Positions 21,125-31,652 of a stretch of 64,000 nt of DNA are shown piece by piece. A model generated the notes under the pieces. It saw only the letters and a list, made by a program, of their open reading frames with translations. It was not told the DNA's origin and did no database searches. Within the stretch, counting starts at the first letter, position 1. Each line of letters opens with the position of its first letter. Origin of the DNA: Nocardioides halotolerans DSM 19273 (GTDB taxonomy: Bacteria; Actinomycetota; Actinomycetes; Propionibacteriales; Nocardioidaceae); NCBI RefSeq assembly GCF_000422805.1, contig NZ_KE383922.1:328484-392483 (forward strand). Direction: 5' to 3'. The position numbers and the translations under genes were made by a program.

Positions 21125-21547
21125 ACCCTCGACGAGGGCCTTCAGGCCGTCGAGCATCCCCTGCCAGTTCCGGCTGAACTGGTCGGCCTGCTCCTGGCTC
21201 TCGTTGCCGTCCTGGGTGAGCTCGAGGTGGGTGCCGGACTCCGAGGGCGTCAGCGTGTAGACGAGCGTGTGGTAGCTCGCCGGCTCGTCGGGCTGGCCCA
21301 TCAGCGGGCTGTAGTGCGTCACCGAAAGGACGTGCGGCTCGTCGTAGGTGAGCACCTCGCCCTTGTCCTGGTAGGTCCGGCCGTCGTACTCGCCGTCCCA
21401 GGTGATCGGGCTGCCCACCTCCCACGAGGTCGTGACCCGCGACCCCTGCATGTACGCCGCGATCTGGTCAGGCTCGGTGAGCGCGGCCCACACCCGCTCC
21501 GGCGGGGCGGCGACGTCGGTCTGTGCGGTGGCGGTGAACTCGGCCAT
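21122..21547 (-). CDS. SRPBCC (AHSA1/START-like) family protein
   Basis: A 141-aa single-domain protein of the Bet v1-like lipid/ligand-binding fold: FTATAQTDVAAPPERVWAALTEPDQIAAYM opens the family. ATG 21547 is chosen because GGAGGAG lies nine bases upstream. An ATG at 21556 directly abuts that site and is unlikely to be used. It is divergent from a MarR repressor gene across 45 nt, and the shared operator suggests that the repressor controls it. The ligand is unknown. Confidence 0.85.
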   Translation of the reverse strand: MAEFTATAQTDVAAPPERVWAALTEPDQIAAYMQGSRVTTSWEVGSPITWDGEYDGRTYQDKGEVLTYDEPHVLSVTHYSPLMGQPDEPASYHTLVYTLTPSESGTHLELTQDGNESQEQADQFSRNWQGMLDGLKALVEG

Positions 21548-21563
21548 GCGTGTCATCTCCTCC

Positions 21564-21586
21564 GATATATGACCCACTCATACAAT
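21564..21586. promoter_or_regulatory. Candidate MarR operator overlapping the marR-like promoter
   Basis: Inverted repeat GATATATGA-cccac-TCATACAAT (21564-21586). The right arm contains the -10 TACAAT (21581-21586), six bases before ATG 21593, so the regulator's mRNA is probably leaderless. The site also lies 17 bp upstream of the SRPBCC start. A bound MarR dimer could block both directions. Confidence 0.6.
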
Positions 21587-21592
21587 AACCGG

Positions 21593-22165
21593 ATGAGCAC
21601 CTCCGCACACCCCCGCCTCGACAACCTGCTGGCGGCGCTGTCGCTCAACCTCGCCGAGGAGTCGCAGGCGGCACTGGAGCGTGCGTCGGGGCTGACCGGC
21701 AGCGCGACCGCGGCGCTGCTGGCGCTGGAGGAGTTCCTCGGCGACGCGCACGTGGGGCGGCTGGCCGACGTGCTGGGGCTGACCCACTCGGGCGCCGTAC
21801 GCCTGGTCAGCCAGCTGGAGCGCTCGGGCCTCGCGGAGCGCCGCAGCGGCGCCGACCGCCGCCGCGTCGAGGTCCGGCTCACGGCCGCGGGCCGGCGCCG
21901 GGCCGCCGCGGCCCGCGCGGCGCGCGACAAGGTCGTGCGGCAGGCGACCGGCGACCTCTCCGACGGCGACGCCGAGACGCTGGAGGGCCTGCTGGAGAGG
22001 CTGGTCGCGGCCCGGGTCGCGGTCCGCGTCGAACGCCGCCGCGCGGGCGAGGCCGGCGCGTGGTGGTGCCGCACCTGCGACTTCGCGGCGTGCGGCCGGC
22101 CCGAGGGGCGCTGCCCCGCCCAGGTCGCCGCCGCGCGGGTGACGTCCGGACCGGCGCGCGGCTGA
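21593..22165 (+). CDS. MarR-family transcriptional regulator with C-terminal cysteine cluster
   Basis: Winged-helix repressor: HVGRLADVLGLTHSGAVRLVSQLERSGLAERRSGADRRRVEVRL (about residues 52-96) holds the recognition helix and wing. The 190-aa protein is longer than a plain MarR. Its tail has four closely spaced cysteines (CRTCDFAACGRPEGRC, about residues 163-178) that could bind zinc or sense redox. It is divergent from the SRPBCC gene, and an operator-like dyad lies between. The inducer is unknown. Confidence 0.88.
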   Translation: MSTSAHPRLDNLLAALSLNLAEESQAALERASGLTGSATAALLALEEFLGDAHVGRLADVLGLTHSGAVRLVSQLERSGLAERRSGADRRRVEVRLTAAGRRRAAAARAARDKVVRQATGDLSDGDAETLEGLLERLVAARVAVRVERRRAGEAGAWWCRTCDFAACGRPEGRCPAQVAAARVTSGPARG

Positions 22166-22166
22166 A

Positions 22167-22172
22167 TAGGCT
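22167..22172 (+). promoter_or_regulatory. Leaderless promoter -10 (TAGGCT) of rpe
   Basis: TAGGCT ends six bases before the rpe GTG at 22179 and starts 2 nt after the stop of the MarR gene. Confidence 0.65.
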
Positions 22173-22178
22173 GGGGGC

Positions 22179-22841
22179 GTGGGCATCCAGATCACGCCGA
22201 GCGTCCTCAACGCCGACCTGTCGCGCCTGGCGGACGAGGTGGCGCGGATCGGGAGCGCCGACTGGGTGCACGTCGACGTGATGGACAACCACTTCGTGCC
22301 CAACCTGACCTTCGGGCCGAGCATGCTCGAGTCGCTCGCGTCGCACACCGACCTGCCGCTCGACGCGCACCTGATGATCGACGACCCCGACAGCAACGCA
22401 CTGGCGTACGTCGAGGCGGGCTGCGGCTCGGTGACCTTCCACGTCGAGGCCGCGCGGGCGCCGGTGCGGCTGGCCCGCGAGATCCGCGGCCACGGCGCGC
22501 GGGCCGCGATGGCGCTTCGGCCGGCGACCCCGATCGAGCCCTACGAGGAGCTGCTGGCCGAGCTCGACATGGTGCTGGTGATGACGGTGGAGCCCGGTTT
22601 CGGCGGGCAGAAGTTCCTCGACCTGTGCCTGCCGAAGATCCGCACCGCGCGCCGGCTGATCGAGAAGCACGGCGGCGAGACCTGGCTCCAGGTGGACGGC
22701 GGCGTGTCGCTGGAGACCATCGAGCGGTGCGCGGAGGCGGGCGCCGACGTGTTCGTGGCGGGCTCGGCCGTCTACTCCGCCGACGACCCGGACCGGATGG
22801 TCGCGGAGCTCCGCACCATGGCAGAGGAGGCAGCACGATGA
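22179..22841 (+). CDS. rpe: Ribulose-phosphate 3-epimerase
   Basis: Interconverts ribulose-5-phosphate and xylulose-5-phosphate in the pentose-phosphate pathway. TIM-barrel motifs are [17 protein letters not shown] (residues 5-21), the metal site [18 protein letters not shown] (29-46), and [12 protein letters not shown] near 134. Length is 220 aa. The next gene overlaps its stop by 4 nt. The product ribulose-5-phosphate is also a precursor for RibBA encoded about 3.3 kb downstream. Confidence 0.96.
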   Translation: MGIQITPSVLNADLSRLADEVARIGSADWVHVDVMDNHFVPNLTFGPSMLESLASHTDLPLDAHLMIDDPDSNALAYVEAGCGSVTFHVEAARAPVRLAREIRGHGARAAMALRPATPIEPYEELLAELDMVLVMTVEPGFGGQKFLDLCLPKIRTARRLIEKHGGETWLQVDGGVSLETIERCAEAGADVFVAGSAVYSADDPDRMVAELRTMAEEAAR

Positions 22842-22990
22842 CACCCGAGCAGCAGGCCGCCTGGGAGTGGTACGGCGACCTGCGCGTGACCGAGGTCCTC
22901 ATCTGCCCGGTCTGCGGGACGGGCGTCGCGCCGGTCTCCGACTCGGCCCTCCTGCACAAGCGCTGGCACGAGCAGCGCGGCGAGGCCTGA
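22838..22990 (+). CDS. 50-residue protein with C2H2 zinc-finger-like spacing
   Basis: Not recognised. ATGA overlap with rpe supports real translation. The sequence contains CPVC followed 13 residues later by HKRWH, that is C-x2-C-x13-H-x3-H, close to the classical C2H2 zinc-finger spacing. The N-terminal part is acidic with aromatic residues ([10 protein letters not shown]). With no other domain, it is either a tiny DNA/RNA-binding or protein-binding zinc module, or a metal-binding accessory. Being tied to rpe says nothing firm about its role. Confidence 0.7.
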   Translation: MTPEQQAAWEWYGDLRVTEVLICPVCGTGVAPVSDSALLHKRWHEQRGEA

Positions 22991-23026
22991 CGAGACACAC
23001 CCTGGTCGACCCGCGGCCGTGGGGGA

Positions 23027-23085
23027 TAGTCCCTGACCCAACGACCCCCGATCGAGCCGACCCGGGGCCGTTTCGTCACGGACTA
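23027..23085. repeat. TAGTCCCTGAC palindrome, copy 1 (convergent junction)
   Basis: Left arm TAGTCCCTGACCCAACG and right arm CGTTTCGTCACGGACTA are imperfect inverted copies. A second member lies at 42474-42522. The right end contains the TAG stop codon (23083-23085) of the minus-strand transporter. It separates the zinc-finger gene from the convergent transporter gene and may terminate both transcripts. Confidence 0.7.
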
Positions 23086-23988
23086 CGCCGCCGCGGACGC
23101 CGGCTCGTCTGCCACCGAGGCACGCGGCGAGCGACGCAGCCGCCCCTGGGCGACGAGCACGCCGAGGACGAGCACCCCGCCACCGGCGAGCTCGGCCGCG
23201 CCCGGTGTCTCCCCGAGACAGAGCCACGCGCTGACGATGCCCACCGGCGGCACGAGCAGCACCCACGGCACGACCTGGCTCGACGGGTAGCGCGCCAGCA
23301 GCGAGTTCCACGCGCCGTACCCCACGAAGCTGGCGAGCACCGCGGTGTAGGCGGTGGACACCACTGCCTTCCAGCCGAACGCCGACAGCCCCGCCGAGAC
23401 GCCGTCGGGCCCGTCGACGAGCAGTGAGAGCGCCACCATCGGCACCGGCGCGACGAGGGCCGACCACACGGTGAGCGAGAGCCCGCCGGGCACCTTCAGC
23501 GCACGGACCACCACGTTGCCGACCGCCCACGAGCACGCCGCACACACGCACAGGACCAGCGCCCCCAGCGGCACGTGCCCGTCGCGGCCGGCCGCGACCA
23601 CGACGAGCCCGGCCGAGCCCAGCAGCACCCCGGCGAGCTGCGCCCGGGTCGGCAGCTCCCGGAGCACGACCGTGGCGGCCAGGATCGTGATGACCACCTG
23701 CGACTGGAGCACGAGCGAGGCGAGGCCGGCCGGCATGCCCGCGTCGATGGAGACGTAGAGGAACGCGAACTGGCCGAGGCTGAGGAAGGTCCCGACCGCC
23801 GCGATCTTCCACGCCGCCACCCGCGGCCGGGGCACCAGCAGCAGCACCGCCGGCGCAGCGACGGCGAGGAACCGCACGGCCCCGAACAGCAGCGGCGGCA
23901 CCCCGGCCATGCCCCACTGGATCACCACGAAGTTGAAGCCCCAGATCGCCGCGGTCAGCACGGCGAGCATGGTGTGCCGCGGGGTCAT
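23083..23988 (-). CDS. EamA/DMT-superfamily transporter
   Basis: Ten-helix inner-membrane carrier with the two EamA repeats (first from about residue 8, second from about 145). The start MTPRHTMLAVLTAAIWGFNFVV at 23988 puts helix 1 near the N-terminus as usual; upstream extension is basic and not family-like. Length is 301 aa. It is divergent from the FMN-riboswitch-controlled rib operon. Some DMT proteins (RibN) import riboflavin, but this gene has no riboswitch of its own and most relatives export metabolites, so the substrate is open. Confidence 0.85.
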   Translation of the reverse strand: MTPRHTMLAVLTAAIWGFNFVVIQWGMAGVPPLLFGAVRFLAVAAPAVLLLVPRPRVAAWKIAAVGTFLSLGQFAFLYVSIDAGMPAGLASLVLQSQVVITILAATVVLRELPTRAQLAGVLLGSAGLVVVAAGRDGHVPLGALVLCVCAACSWAVGNVVVRALKVPGGLSLTVWSALVAPVPMVALSLLVDGPDGVSAGLSAFGWKAVVSTAYTAVLASFVGYGAWNSLLARYPSSQVVPWVLLVPPVGIVSAWLCLGETPGAAELAGGGVLVLGVLVAQGRLRRSPRASVADEPASAAA

Positions 23989-24147
23989 GGGCCAAGCCTC
24001 GCGGGTGCGGCGCCGGCGTACGACCTCGCCCCCTGCCCGCGAGCGGCGACATCCTGCCAACCCGGCCCGCCGGCGACTGTGGGCGGGATCACGGGGGCTA
24101 CGGCTGGCGCACTGTGGCAAACTCGTGGGGACGAGTAGAGATTGCTC

Positions 24148-24273
24148 GCGTGCTCTGGGGGCGGTGGAACTCCGCACCGGCGGTGAAAGTCCGCGACCCG
24201 GTCACCTCCAGTGACCGGTTGACCAGGTGGAACTCCTGGACCGACGGTCAAAGTCCGGATGAGAAGCGCACGC
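24148..24273 (+). promoter_or_regulatory. FMN riboswitch (RFN element)
   Basis: The conserved aptamer blocks are all visible: GGGGGCGGTGGAACTCCGC, ACCGGCGGTGAAAGTCCGCG, GGTGGAACTCCTGGACCGAC, and GGTCAAAGTCCGGATGAGAAG. P1 closes by GCGTGC (24148-24153) with GCACGC (24268-24273). It lies about 85 nt upstream of ribD and should lower rib operon expression when FMN is abundant. Confidence 0.95.
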
Positions 24274-24277
24274 AGGT

Positions 24278-24318
24278 CTCGTTCGCGCACTGGTCAGGAG
24301 CACATGTGCCCGAGCGAG
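24278..24318 (+). terminator. Candidate expression-platform hairpin of the FMN riboswitch
   Basis: CTCGTTCGCGCAC (24278-24290) can pair with GTGCCCGAGCGAG (24306-24318), 11 of 13 positions Watson-Crick, around a 15-nt loop. It starts 4 nt after the aptamer. No T tract follows, so it may act by Rho-dependent or pausing-based termination, or through an alternative pairing that masks the ribD start region. Confidence 0.5.
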
Positions 24319-24358
24319 CCGTCGCCCCGGAGTCGTGAGCCGACCCGAGAGAGCGACG

Positions 24359-25506
24359 ATGAGCTTCAGCCAGGCCGAGCGAACGGCGATGACGCGCGCC
24401 CTCGCGCTGGCCGCGAGCCCCGGCGTGCCACTCGGTCCCAACCCACGGGTCGGCTGCGTGCTCCTCGACGCGAACGGCCAGACCGTGGCCGAGGGCTTCC
24501 ACCGCGGCGCCGGCAGCCCGCACGCCGAGGCCGACGCGCTCGCGAACGCCGGCGACCGGGCGCGCGGCACCACCGCGGTCGTCACCCTCGAGCCCTGCGC
24601 GCACACCGGCCGGACCGGTCCCTGCGCGGTCGCGCTCCGCGATGCCGGCGTACGACGCGTGGTGTTCGCCCAGGGCGACCCCAACCCGGTCGCGGCCGGG
24701 GGAGGCGCCTTGCTCCGCGGGGCCGGCGTCGAGGTCGAGCAGGGCCTGCTGGTCGACGAGGCCCGCGCCCTCAACCGGGTGTGGACCTTCGCGGTCGAGC
24801 ACGGCCGGCCGTTCGTGACGTGGAAGTTCGCGACCACCCTCGACGGGCGCAGCGCGGCAGCCGACGGCACCAGCCGGTGGGTCTCGGGCCGGGCCGCCCG
24901 GCTCGACACCCACCGACTCCGGGCGCTCTGCGACGTGATGCTGGTCGGCACCAACACCATCGACGTCGACGACCCGCGGCTGACGGTCCGCGACGAGCAC
25001 GACCAGCCGTTGCCCCGCGACCGGCAGCCACTGCGCGTGGTCATGGGCGTGCGCGACCTGCCGCCCACCAAGAGGGTGTTCGACGAGGAGGCGGAGACCG
25101 TTCACCTCCGCACCCGCGATCCCGAGACCGCGCTCGAGACGCTGTTCTCCCGCGACCGCCAGCACGTGTTCCTCGAAGGCGGCCCGACCCTCGCCGCGGC
25201 GTTCCTCGAAGCCGGCCTCGTCGACGAGATCGTCGCCTACGTCGCCCCGATGCTGCTCGGCGCCGGGCAGCACGCGGTGGCCGACCTGGGAATCACCACG
25301 ATCGCCGGAGCGCTGCGTCCGGTGGTCACCGACATCGCCGTGCTCGACGGGCTCGACGGCGAGGAGCCGAACGTCCGCATCACCCTGACGCCCACCCAGA
25401 CCCCCACCCAGACCCCCACCCAGACCCCCACCCAGACCCCCACCCAGACCCCCACCCAGACCCCCACCCAGACCCCCACCCAGACCCCCACCAGAGGAGA
25501 TCACTG

Positions 25507-25507
<1 letters not shown>
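24359..25507 (+). CDS. ribD: Bifunctional riboflavin deaminase/reductase with TPTQ-repeat tail
   Basis: Second and third steps of riboflavin synthesis. The N-terminal deaminase has zinc motif HAEADAL (near residue 53) and [11 protein letters not shown] (near 76). The C-terminal reductase follows from about 140 ([23 protein letters not shown]). After the normal end near residue 343, the frame runs through eight TPTQ units and TPTR before GDH, giving 382 aa. ATG 24359 is preferred, with purine-rich GAGAGAG upstream; in-frame GTG 24335 is an alternative. The stop overlaps ribE by one base. The operon is under FMN riboswitch control. Confidence 0.93.
25388..25492 (+). repeat. 12-bp tandem repeat inside the 3' end of ribD
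   Basis: Unit ACCCCCACCCAG, 8.75 copies (105 bp), starting with one ACG variant. It encodes (TPTQ)8-TPT. The unit length is a multiple of three, so copy-number changes keep the ribD frame. The array ends only 14 nt before the ribE start codon, next to its ribosome site AGAGGAGA. Confidence 0.95.
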
Positions 25508-28388
<2,881 letters not shown>

Positions 28389-28448
28389 CGGCCCATCCTG
28401 TCCCGTCCATGCCCGGACCGGCGAGCGAGTTGCCGGACCACCGCCAAC

Positions 28449-28454
28449 TAGGCT
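28449..28454 (+). promoter_or_regulatory. Leaderless promoter -10 (TAGGCT) of hisE-hisG
   Basis: TAGGCT ends eight bases before GTG 28463. No ribosome-binding site lies before the GTG. Confidence 0.6.
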
Positions 28455-28462
28455 GGCTCGTC

Positions 28463-28726
28463 GTGAAGACGTTCGAGGAGCTCTGGGCAGAGCTCTCCGA
28501 GAAGGCCGAGACCCGTCCCGACGGGTCCGGCACCGTGCGCGAGCTCGACGCCGGCGTCCATGCGATCGGCAAGAAGCTGGTCGAAGAGGCCGCGGAGTCC
28601 TGGATGGCCGCCGAGCACGAGGGCAAGGACCGCGCCGCCGAGGAGATCAGCCAGCTGCTCTACCACGCCCAGGTGCTGATGCTGGCCACGGGCCTCACGC
28701 TCGACGACGTCTACGCACACCTCTAG
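28463..28726 (+). CDS. hisE: Phosphoribosyl-ATP pyrophosphohydrolase
   Basis: Second step of histidine synthesis, hydrolysing phosphoribosyl-ATP. The 87-aa helical MazG-like protein has [37 protein letters not shown] (about 36-72) with the acidic metal ligands. It pairs with hisG 19 nt downstream, the usual actinobacterial arrangement. The start is set by the leaderless promoter. Confidence 0.95.
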   Translation: MKTFEELWAELSEKAETRPDGSGTVRELDAGVHAIGKKLVEEAAESWMAAEHEGKDRAAEEISQLLYHAQVLMLATGLTLDDVYAHL

Positions 28727-28745
28727 CCCGATCGGAACCCTGGCC

Positions 28746-29594
28746 GTGTCACTCCTCCGCATCGCCGTCCCCAACAAGGGCTCGTTGGCCCAGTCCGCCT
28801 CCGACATCCTGCGCGAGGCGGGCTACCGCCAGCGCGACGACGCCAAGCAGCTCACGCTCACCGACGCCGAGAACGGCGTGGAGTTCTTCTACCTGCGGCC
28901 GCGCGACATCGCGCTCTACGTCGGCGAGGGCACCCTCGACGTCGGGATCACCGGCCGCGACCTGCTGCGCGACTCCGGCGCGAAGGCAGACGAGGTGCTC
29001 TCCCTGGGCTTCGGACGCAGCCGGTTCCGGTTCGCCGGGCCGGTGGGCCGCTACTCCGACCTCGCGGAGCTGGCCGGCGCGCGGATCGCGACGTCGTACG
29101 TCGGGGTCGTGAGCGCGTTCCTCGAGGAGCGCGGGATCGCGGCCGAGGTGGTGCGCCTCGACGGGGCCGTCGAGACCTCGATCCAGCTCGGCGTCGCCGA
29201 CGCGGTCGCCGACGTCGTCGAGACCGGCAGCACGCTGCGCGCGGCGGGGCTGGAGGTCTTCGGCGAGACGATCCTCGACTCCGAGGCGGTGCTGGTCACC
29301 CGTGCCGGGCACGGCCCCTCCGGCTTCGAGATCTTCCGCCGCCGGGTCGAGGGCGTCCTCGTGGCCCGCAGCTACGTGATGATGGACTACGACATCGAGG
29401 AGGGCAGGGTCGGCGACGCGGTCGCGCTCACGCCCGGCATCGAGGGCCCCACGATCGCTCCGCTGCATCGCGAGGGGTGGGTCGCCGTCCGCGCGATGGT
29501 GCCCCGCGACGGCGCGCAGCGGCTCATGGACGAGCTCTACGAGATCGGCGCGCGGGGCATCCTGCTCACGGACATCCATGCCTGCCGACTCTGA
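28746..29594 (+). CDS. hisG: ATP phosphoribosyltransferase, long form
   Basis: Commits ATP and PRPP to histidine synthesis. LRIAVPNKGSLAQSASDILREAGY opens the family. DAVADVVETGSTLRAAGL near residue 156 is the PRPP-binding loop. The C-terminal regulatory domain from about 205 makes it the long, self-sufficient, histidine-inhibited form. Length is 282 aa, GTG start. Its last 17 nt overlap the next gene. Confidence 0.95.
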   Translation: MSLLRIAVPNKGSLAQSASDILREAGYRQRDDAKQLTLTDAENGVEFFYLRPRDIALYVGEGTLDVGITGRDLLRDSGAKADEVLSLGFGRSRFRFAGPVGRYSDLAELAGARIATSYVGVVSAFLEERGIAAEVVRLDGAVETSIQLGVADAVADVVETGSTLRAAGLEVFGETILDSEAVLVTRAGHGPSGFEIFRRRVEGVLVARSYVMMDYDIEEGRVGDAVALTPGIEGPTIAPLHREGWVAVRAMVPRDGAQRLMDELYEIGARGILLTDIHACRL

Positions 29595-30045
29595 GCCGGC
29601 GGGGCTCCCGCCGCTCCCGCGCACCTGGCGGCCGCTGGGCCCGCGGGTCGTCGGCATCGCGGTGACGCTGGCGCTGATCGCCGTCGTCGCCGTCGGGTGG
29701 ATCAACCTGGGGGCCGAGACCCGCGCCAAGTTCACGCTGTTCCAGCGCGGCACGCTGGTGTTCTTCGGGCTGCTCTACCTGGCGCTGATGTTCGCGCTGA
29801 TCCGCTCGCGCGCGGTGGCGTACGCCGACCGGCTGGTCGTGGTCAACGGCTACCGCCGCCACGAGTACGAGTGGCCCTTCATCGTCGCCGCCCGCCTCCC
29901 ACCGGGCGCGCCCTGGGTCACGCTCGACCTGGCCGACGGCGAGACCGCGTCGGTCCTGGCCATCCAGGGCTCCGACGGCCAGCGCGCCCGCACCGCCCTC
30001 CGCGAGCTCAAGTCCCTCGTCGCCGCCTCCTCCGCCTCCCCCTGA
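29578..30045 (+). CDS. PH-like domain membrane protein
   Basis: A 155-aa protein with two membrane helices (about residues 24-43 and 59-79), followed by a small beta-rich domain: YADRLVVVNGYRRHEYEWPFIVAARLPPGAPWVTLDLADGE. This is the layout of bacterial PH-domain proteins often found after hisG in actinobacteria. The cytosolic domain may bind proteins or lipids. It is translationally coupled to hisG; function unknown. Confidence 0.75.
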   Translation: MPADSEPAGLPPLPRTWRPLGPRVVGIAVTLALIAVVAVGWINLGAETRAKFTLFQRGTLVFFGLLYLALMFALIRSRAVAYADRLVVVNGYRRHEYEWPFIVAARLPPGAPWVTLDLADGETASVLAIQGSDGQRARTALRELKSLVAASSASP

Positions 30046-30070
30046 CCCGAGCCGAACCGAGCCCCGTCAC

Positions 30071-30143
30071 GCCGAGTCGGCGCTACTGATCATCAGTAAC
30101 GCCGACTCGGCCGGTTACTCGTCAGCAGCAACGCCGACTCGGC
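30071..30143. terminator. 41-bp near-perfect palindrome plus degenerate half-copy at convergent junction
   Basis: Arms 30071-30090 and 30092-30111 share GCCGAGTCGGCG/CGCCGACTCGGC and TACTGAT/ATCAGTA with one mismatched pair. A second CGCCGACTCGGC half follows at 30132-30143. It lies between the PH-like gene (+) and the epimerase (-), so it probably stops transcription from both sides. Confidence 0.75.
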
Positions 30144-30153
30144 GGTGCTTGGG

Positions 30154-31077
30154 TCAGGTGAGGTCGCGGATGCCCCAGGAGGCCGAGAAGTCCTGGCCGG
30201 GGTCGAGCACGAGGAGGTCCTCGCCGGTGCGGAAGGCGTCGGCCTGGGCGGTCATCGGCTCGACGGCCACGGCGCGGCGGTGCGCGCCGGGGAGGTCGTC
30301 GGCCGTGTAGACCATCAGCCACGGGTGGGCGGCGTCCGCCCACAGCGCCACCGCGTGGCCGGTCGCGGGGTCGCGCAGCTCGACGGTGACGCGCCCGGAC
30401 CCGTCGCGCGCGAGGTCGGTGAAGGCGTGGTCGATCTCGGTCTCGCGGATCGGCCGGGGCACCCGGAAGTCGAACCCGGTGCCCTCGACCGGCTCCGGCC
30501 CGACCGGCAGCTTGCGCTCGGGGTCGGAGATCGTGCGGGTCGCGGCGGGCAGCGTCAGCTCCCAGCCGTCGCACGGGCCCGGCCCGACCGAGAGGTACGG
30601 GTGCGCGCCGTGGGCGTACGGCGCCGGCTCGGCGGCCAGGTTCGTCGCGGTCTGGGTCACCGTCAGCCCGTCGGCGCTCACGTCGTAGACGACGTGCAGG
30701 TCGAGCGTCCACGGGTAGCCGCTCTGCGCCATCAGCCGGTAGCGCAGGGCGACCGACCCGCCGGTGTGCTCCTCCACGCTCCACGCCACCCACCGCACCA
30801 GCCCGTGCGAGGCGTTCTGGCGGGTCGGTTCGCTCAGCGGCAGTTGCAGCTCCTGGTCGCCGACGGTGTAGCGGCCGTCGCGGATCCGGTTCGGCCACGG
30901 CACCAGCAGCTGCCCCTGCCCGCCGGTGGACATGCCGTCCTCGTCGAAGCCGTGCAGCAGCGCGCGCCCGTCGTGCTCGAGCACCCGCAGGGTTGCCCCG
31001 CACTCGGTCACGACCGCGCGATAGCCGCTCCCGGAGATCTCGTACTGCTCGCCGCTCGGTGCCACCACGGAGGTCAC
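30154..31077 (-). CDS. Aldose 1-epimerase family protein
   Basis: Mutarotase fold acting on the anomeric carbon of hexoses or hexose phosphates. Catalytic residues are visible: His in NASHGLVRW (about residue 90), His in GAHPYLSVG (about 160) and the acid in VEPMTAQADAF (about 275). GTG 31077 overlaps the stop of the upstream kinase (GTGA). Length is 307 aa. The minus-strand trio epimerase, kinase and PLP enzyme appears to be one operon, but no shared pathway is evident. Confidence 0.85.
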   Translation of the reverse strand: MTSVVAPSGEQYEISGSGYRAVVTECGATLRVLEHDGRALLHGFDEDGMSTGGQGQLLVPWPNRIRDGRYTVGDQELQLPLSEPTRQNASHGLVRWVAWSVEEHTGGSVALRYRLMAQSGYPWTLDLHVVYDVSADGLTVTQTATNLAAEPAPYAHGAHPYLSVGPGPCDGWELTLPAATRTISDPERKLPVGPEPVEGTGFDFRVPRPIRETEIDHAFTDLARDGSGRVTVELRDPATGHAVALWADAAHPWLMVYTADDLPGAHRRAVAVEPMTAQADAFRTGEDLLVLDPGQDFSASWGIRDLT

Positions 31078-31652
31078 CGTACGACGGGCGGCGTGCTCCC
31101 GGTGCCGTCGACGACCACGTCGGCGCGCTCGCGGGTCCGCTCGCGGGCGAACAGCGCGCGCTCGTCGGCCATGAACGTGAGCCAGTGCTGCCGCATCGCC
31201 TCGCCGTCGCGCGCCAGCCCGCGCCGCAGCCGCAGCTCGTCGTCCACCTCCACCCACACCAGCACGGTGGTGTACGCCGCGAGCGCGGCCGCCCCGCTGC
31301 CGACCCCCTCGACGACCAGCCACGGCGCGGGGGCGACCGGCACGGTCCGGTCGTAGCGGTGGTGCTGCCAGTCGAAGTGGTCGTAGCTGCCCGGGCGTCC
31401 CGCCGCGAGCGCCTCGGCCAGCCCCACGAGCTGGCGGCCGACGGCGTCGAGCCCGCGCCAGCCCTCCATCAGGTCGTCGCCGTGGACCAGCTGCGCGCCG
31501 GTCCGCTCGGCCAGGGCCTTCCCGAGGGTGGTCTTGCCGGACCCGGCCGGGCCGTCGACGCACACCAACCGCCCGGGGCCGAGCGTCGGGGGCCGGGACG
31601 CGGCGAGCCTCAGGACGAGGTCGGCAGCCTCAGAAGGCGAGCCCGTGGCCAC
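31074..31652 (-). CDS. Uridine-kinase-like P-loop NTPase
   Basis: Small nucleoside/nucleotide kinase relative: Walker A DGPAGSGKTTLGKAL near residue 28, a substrate-type VHGDDLMEGW near 51, a YDHFDWQHHRYD stretch, and a basic lid segment ERTRERAD. The start GTG at 31652 overlaps the upstream PLP-enzyme gene by 23 nt. The frame upstream of this is not family-like. Length 192 aa. The phosphate acceptor is unknown. Confidence 0.8.
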   Translation of the reverse strand: MATGSPSEAADLVLRLAASRPPTLGPGRLVCVDGPAGSGKTTLGKALAERTGAQLVHGDDLMEGWRGLDAVGRQLVGLAEALAAGRPGSYDHFDWQHHRYDRTVPVAPAPWLVVEGVGSGAAALAAYTTVLVWVEVDDELRLRRGLARDGEAMRQHWLTFMADERALFARERTRERADVVVDGTGSTPPVVR

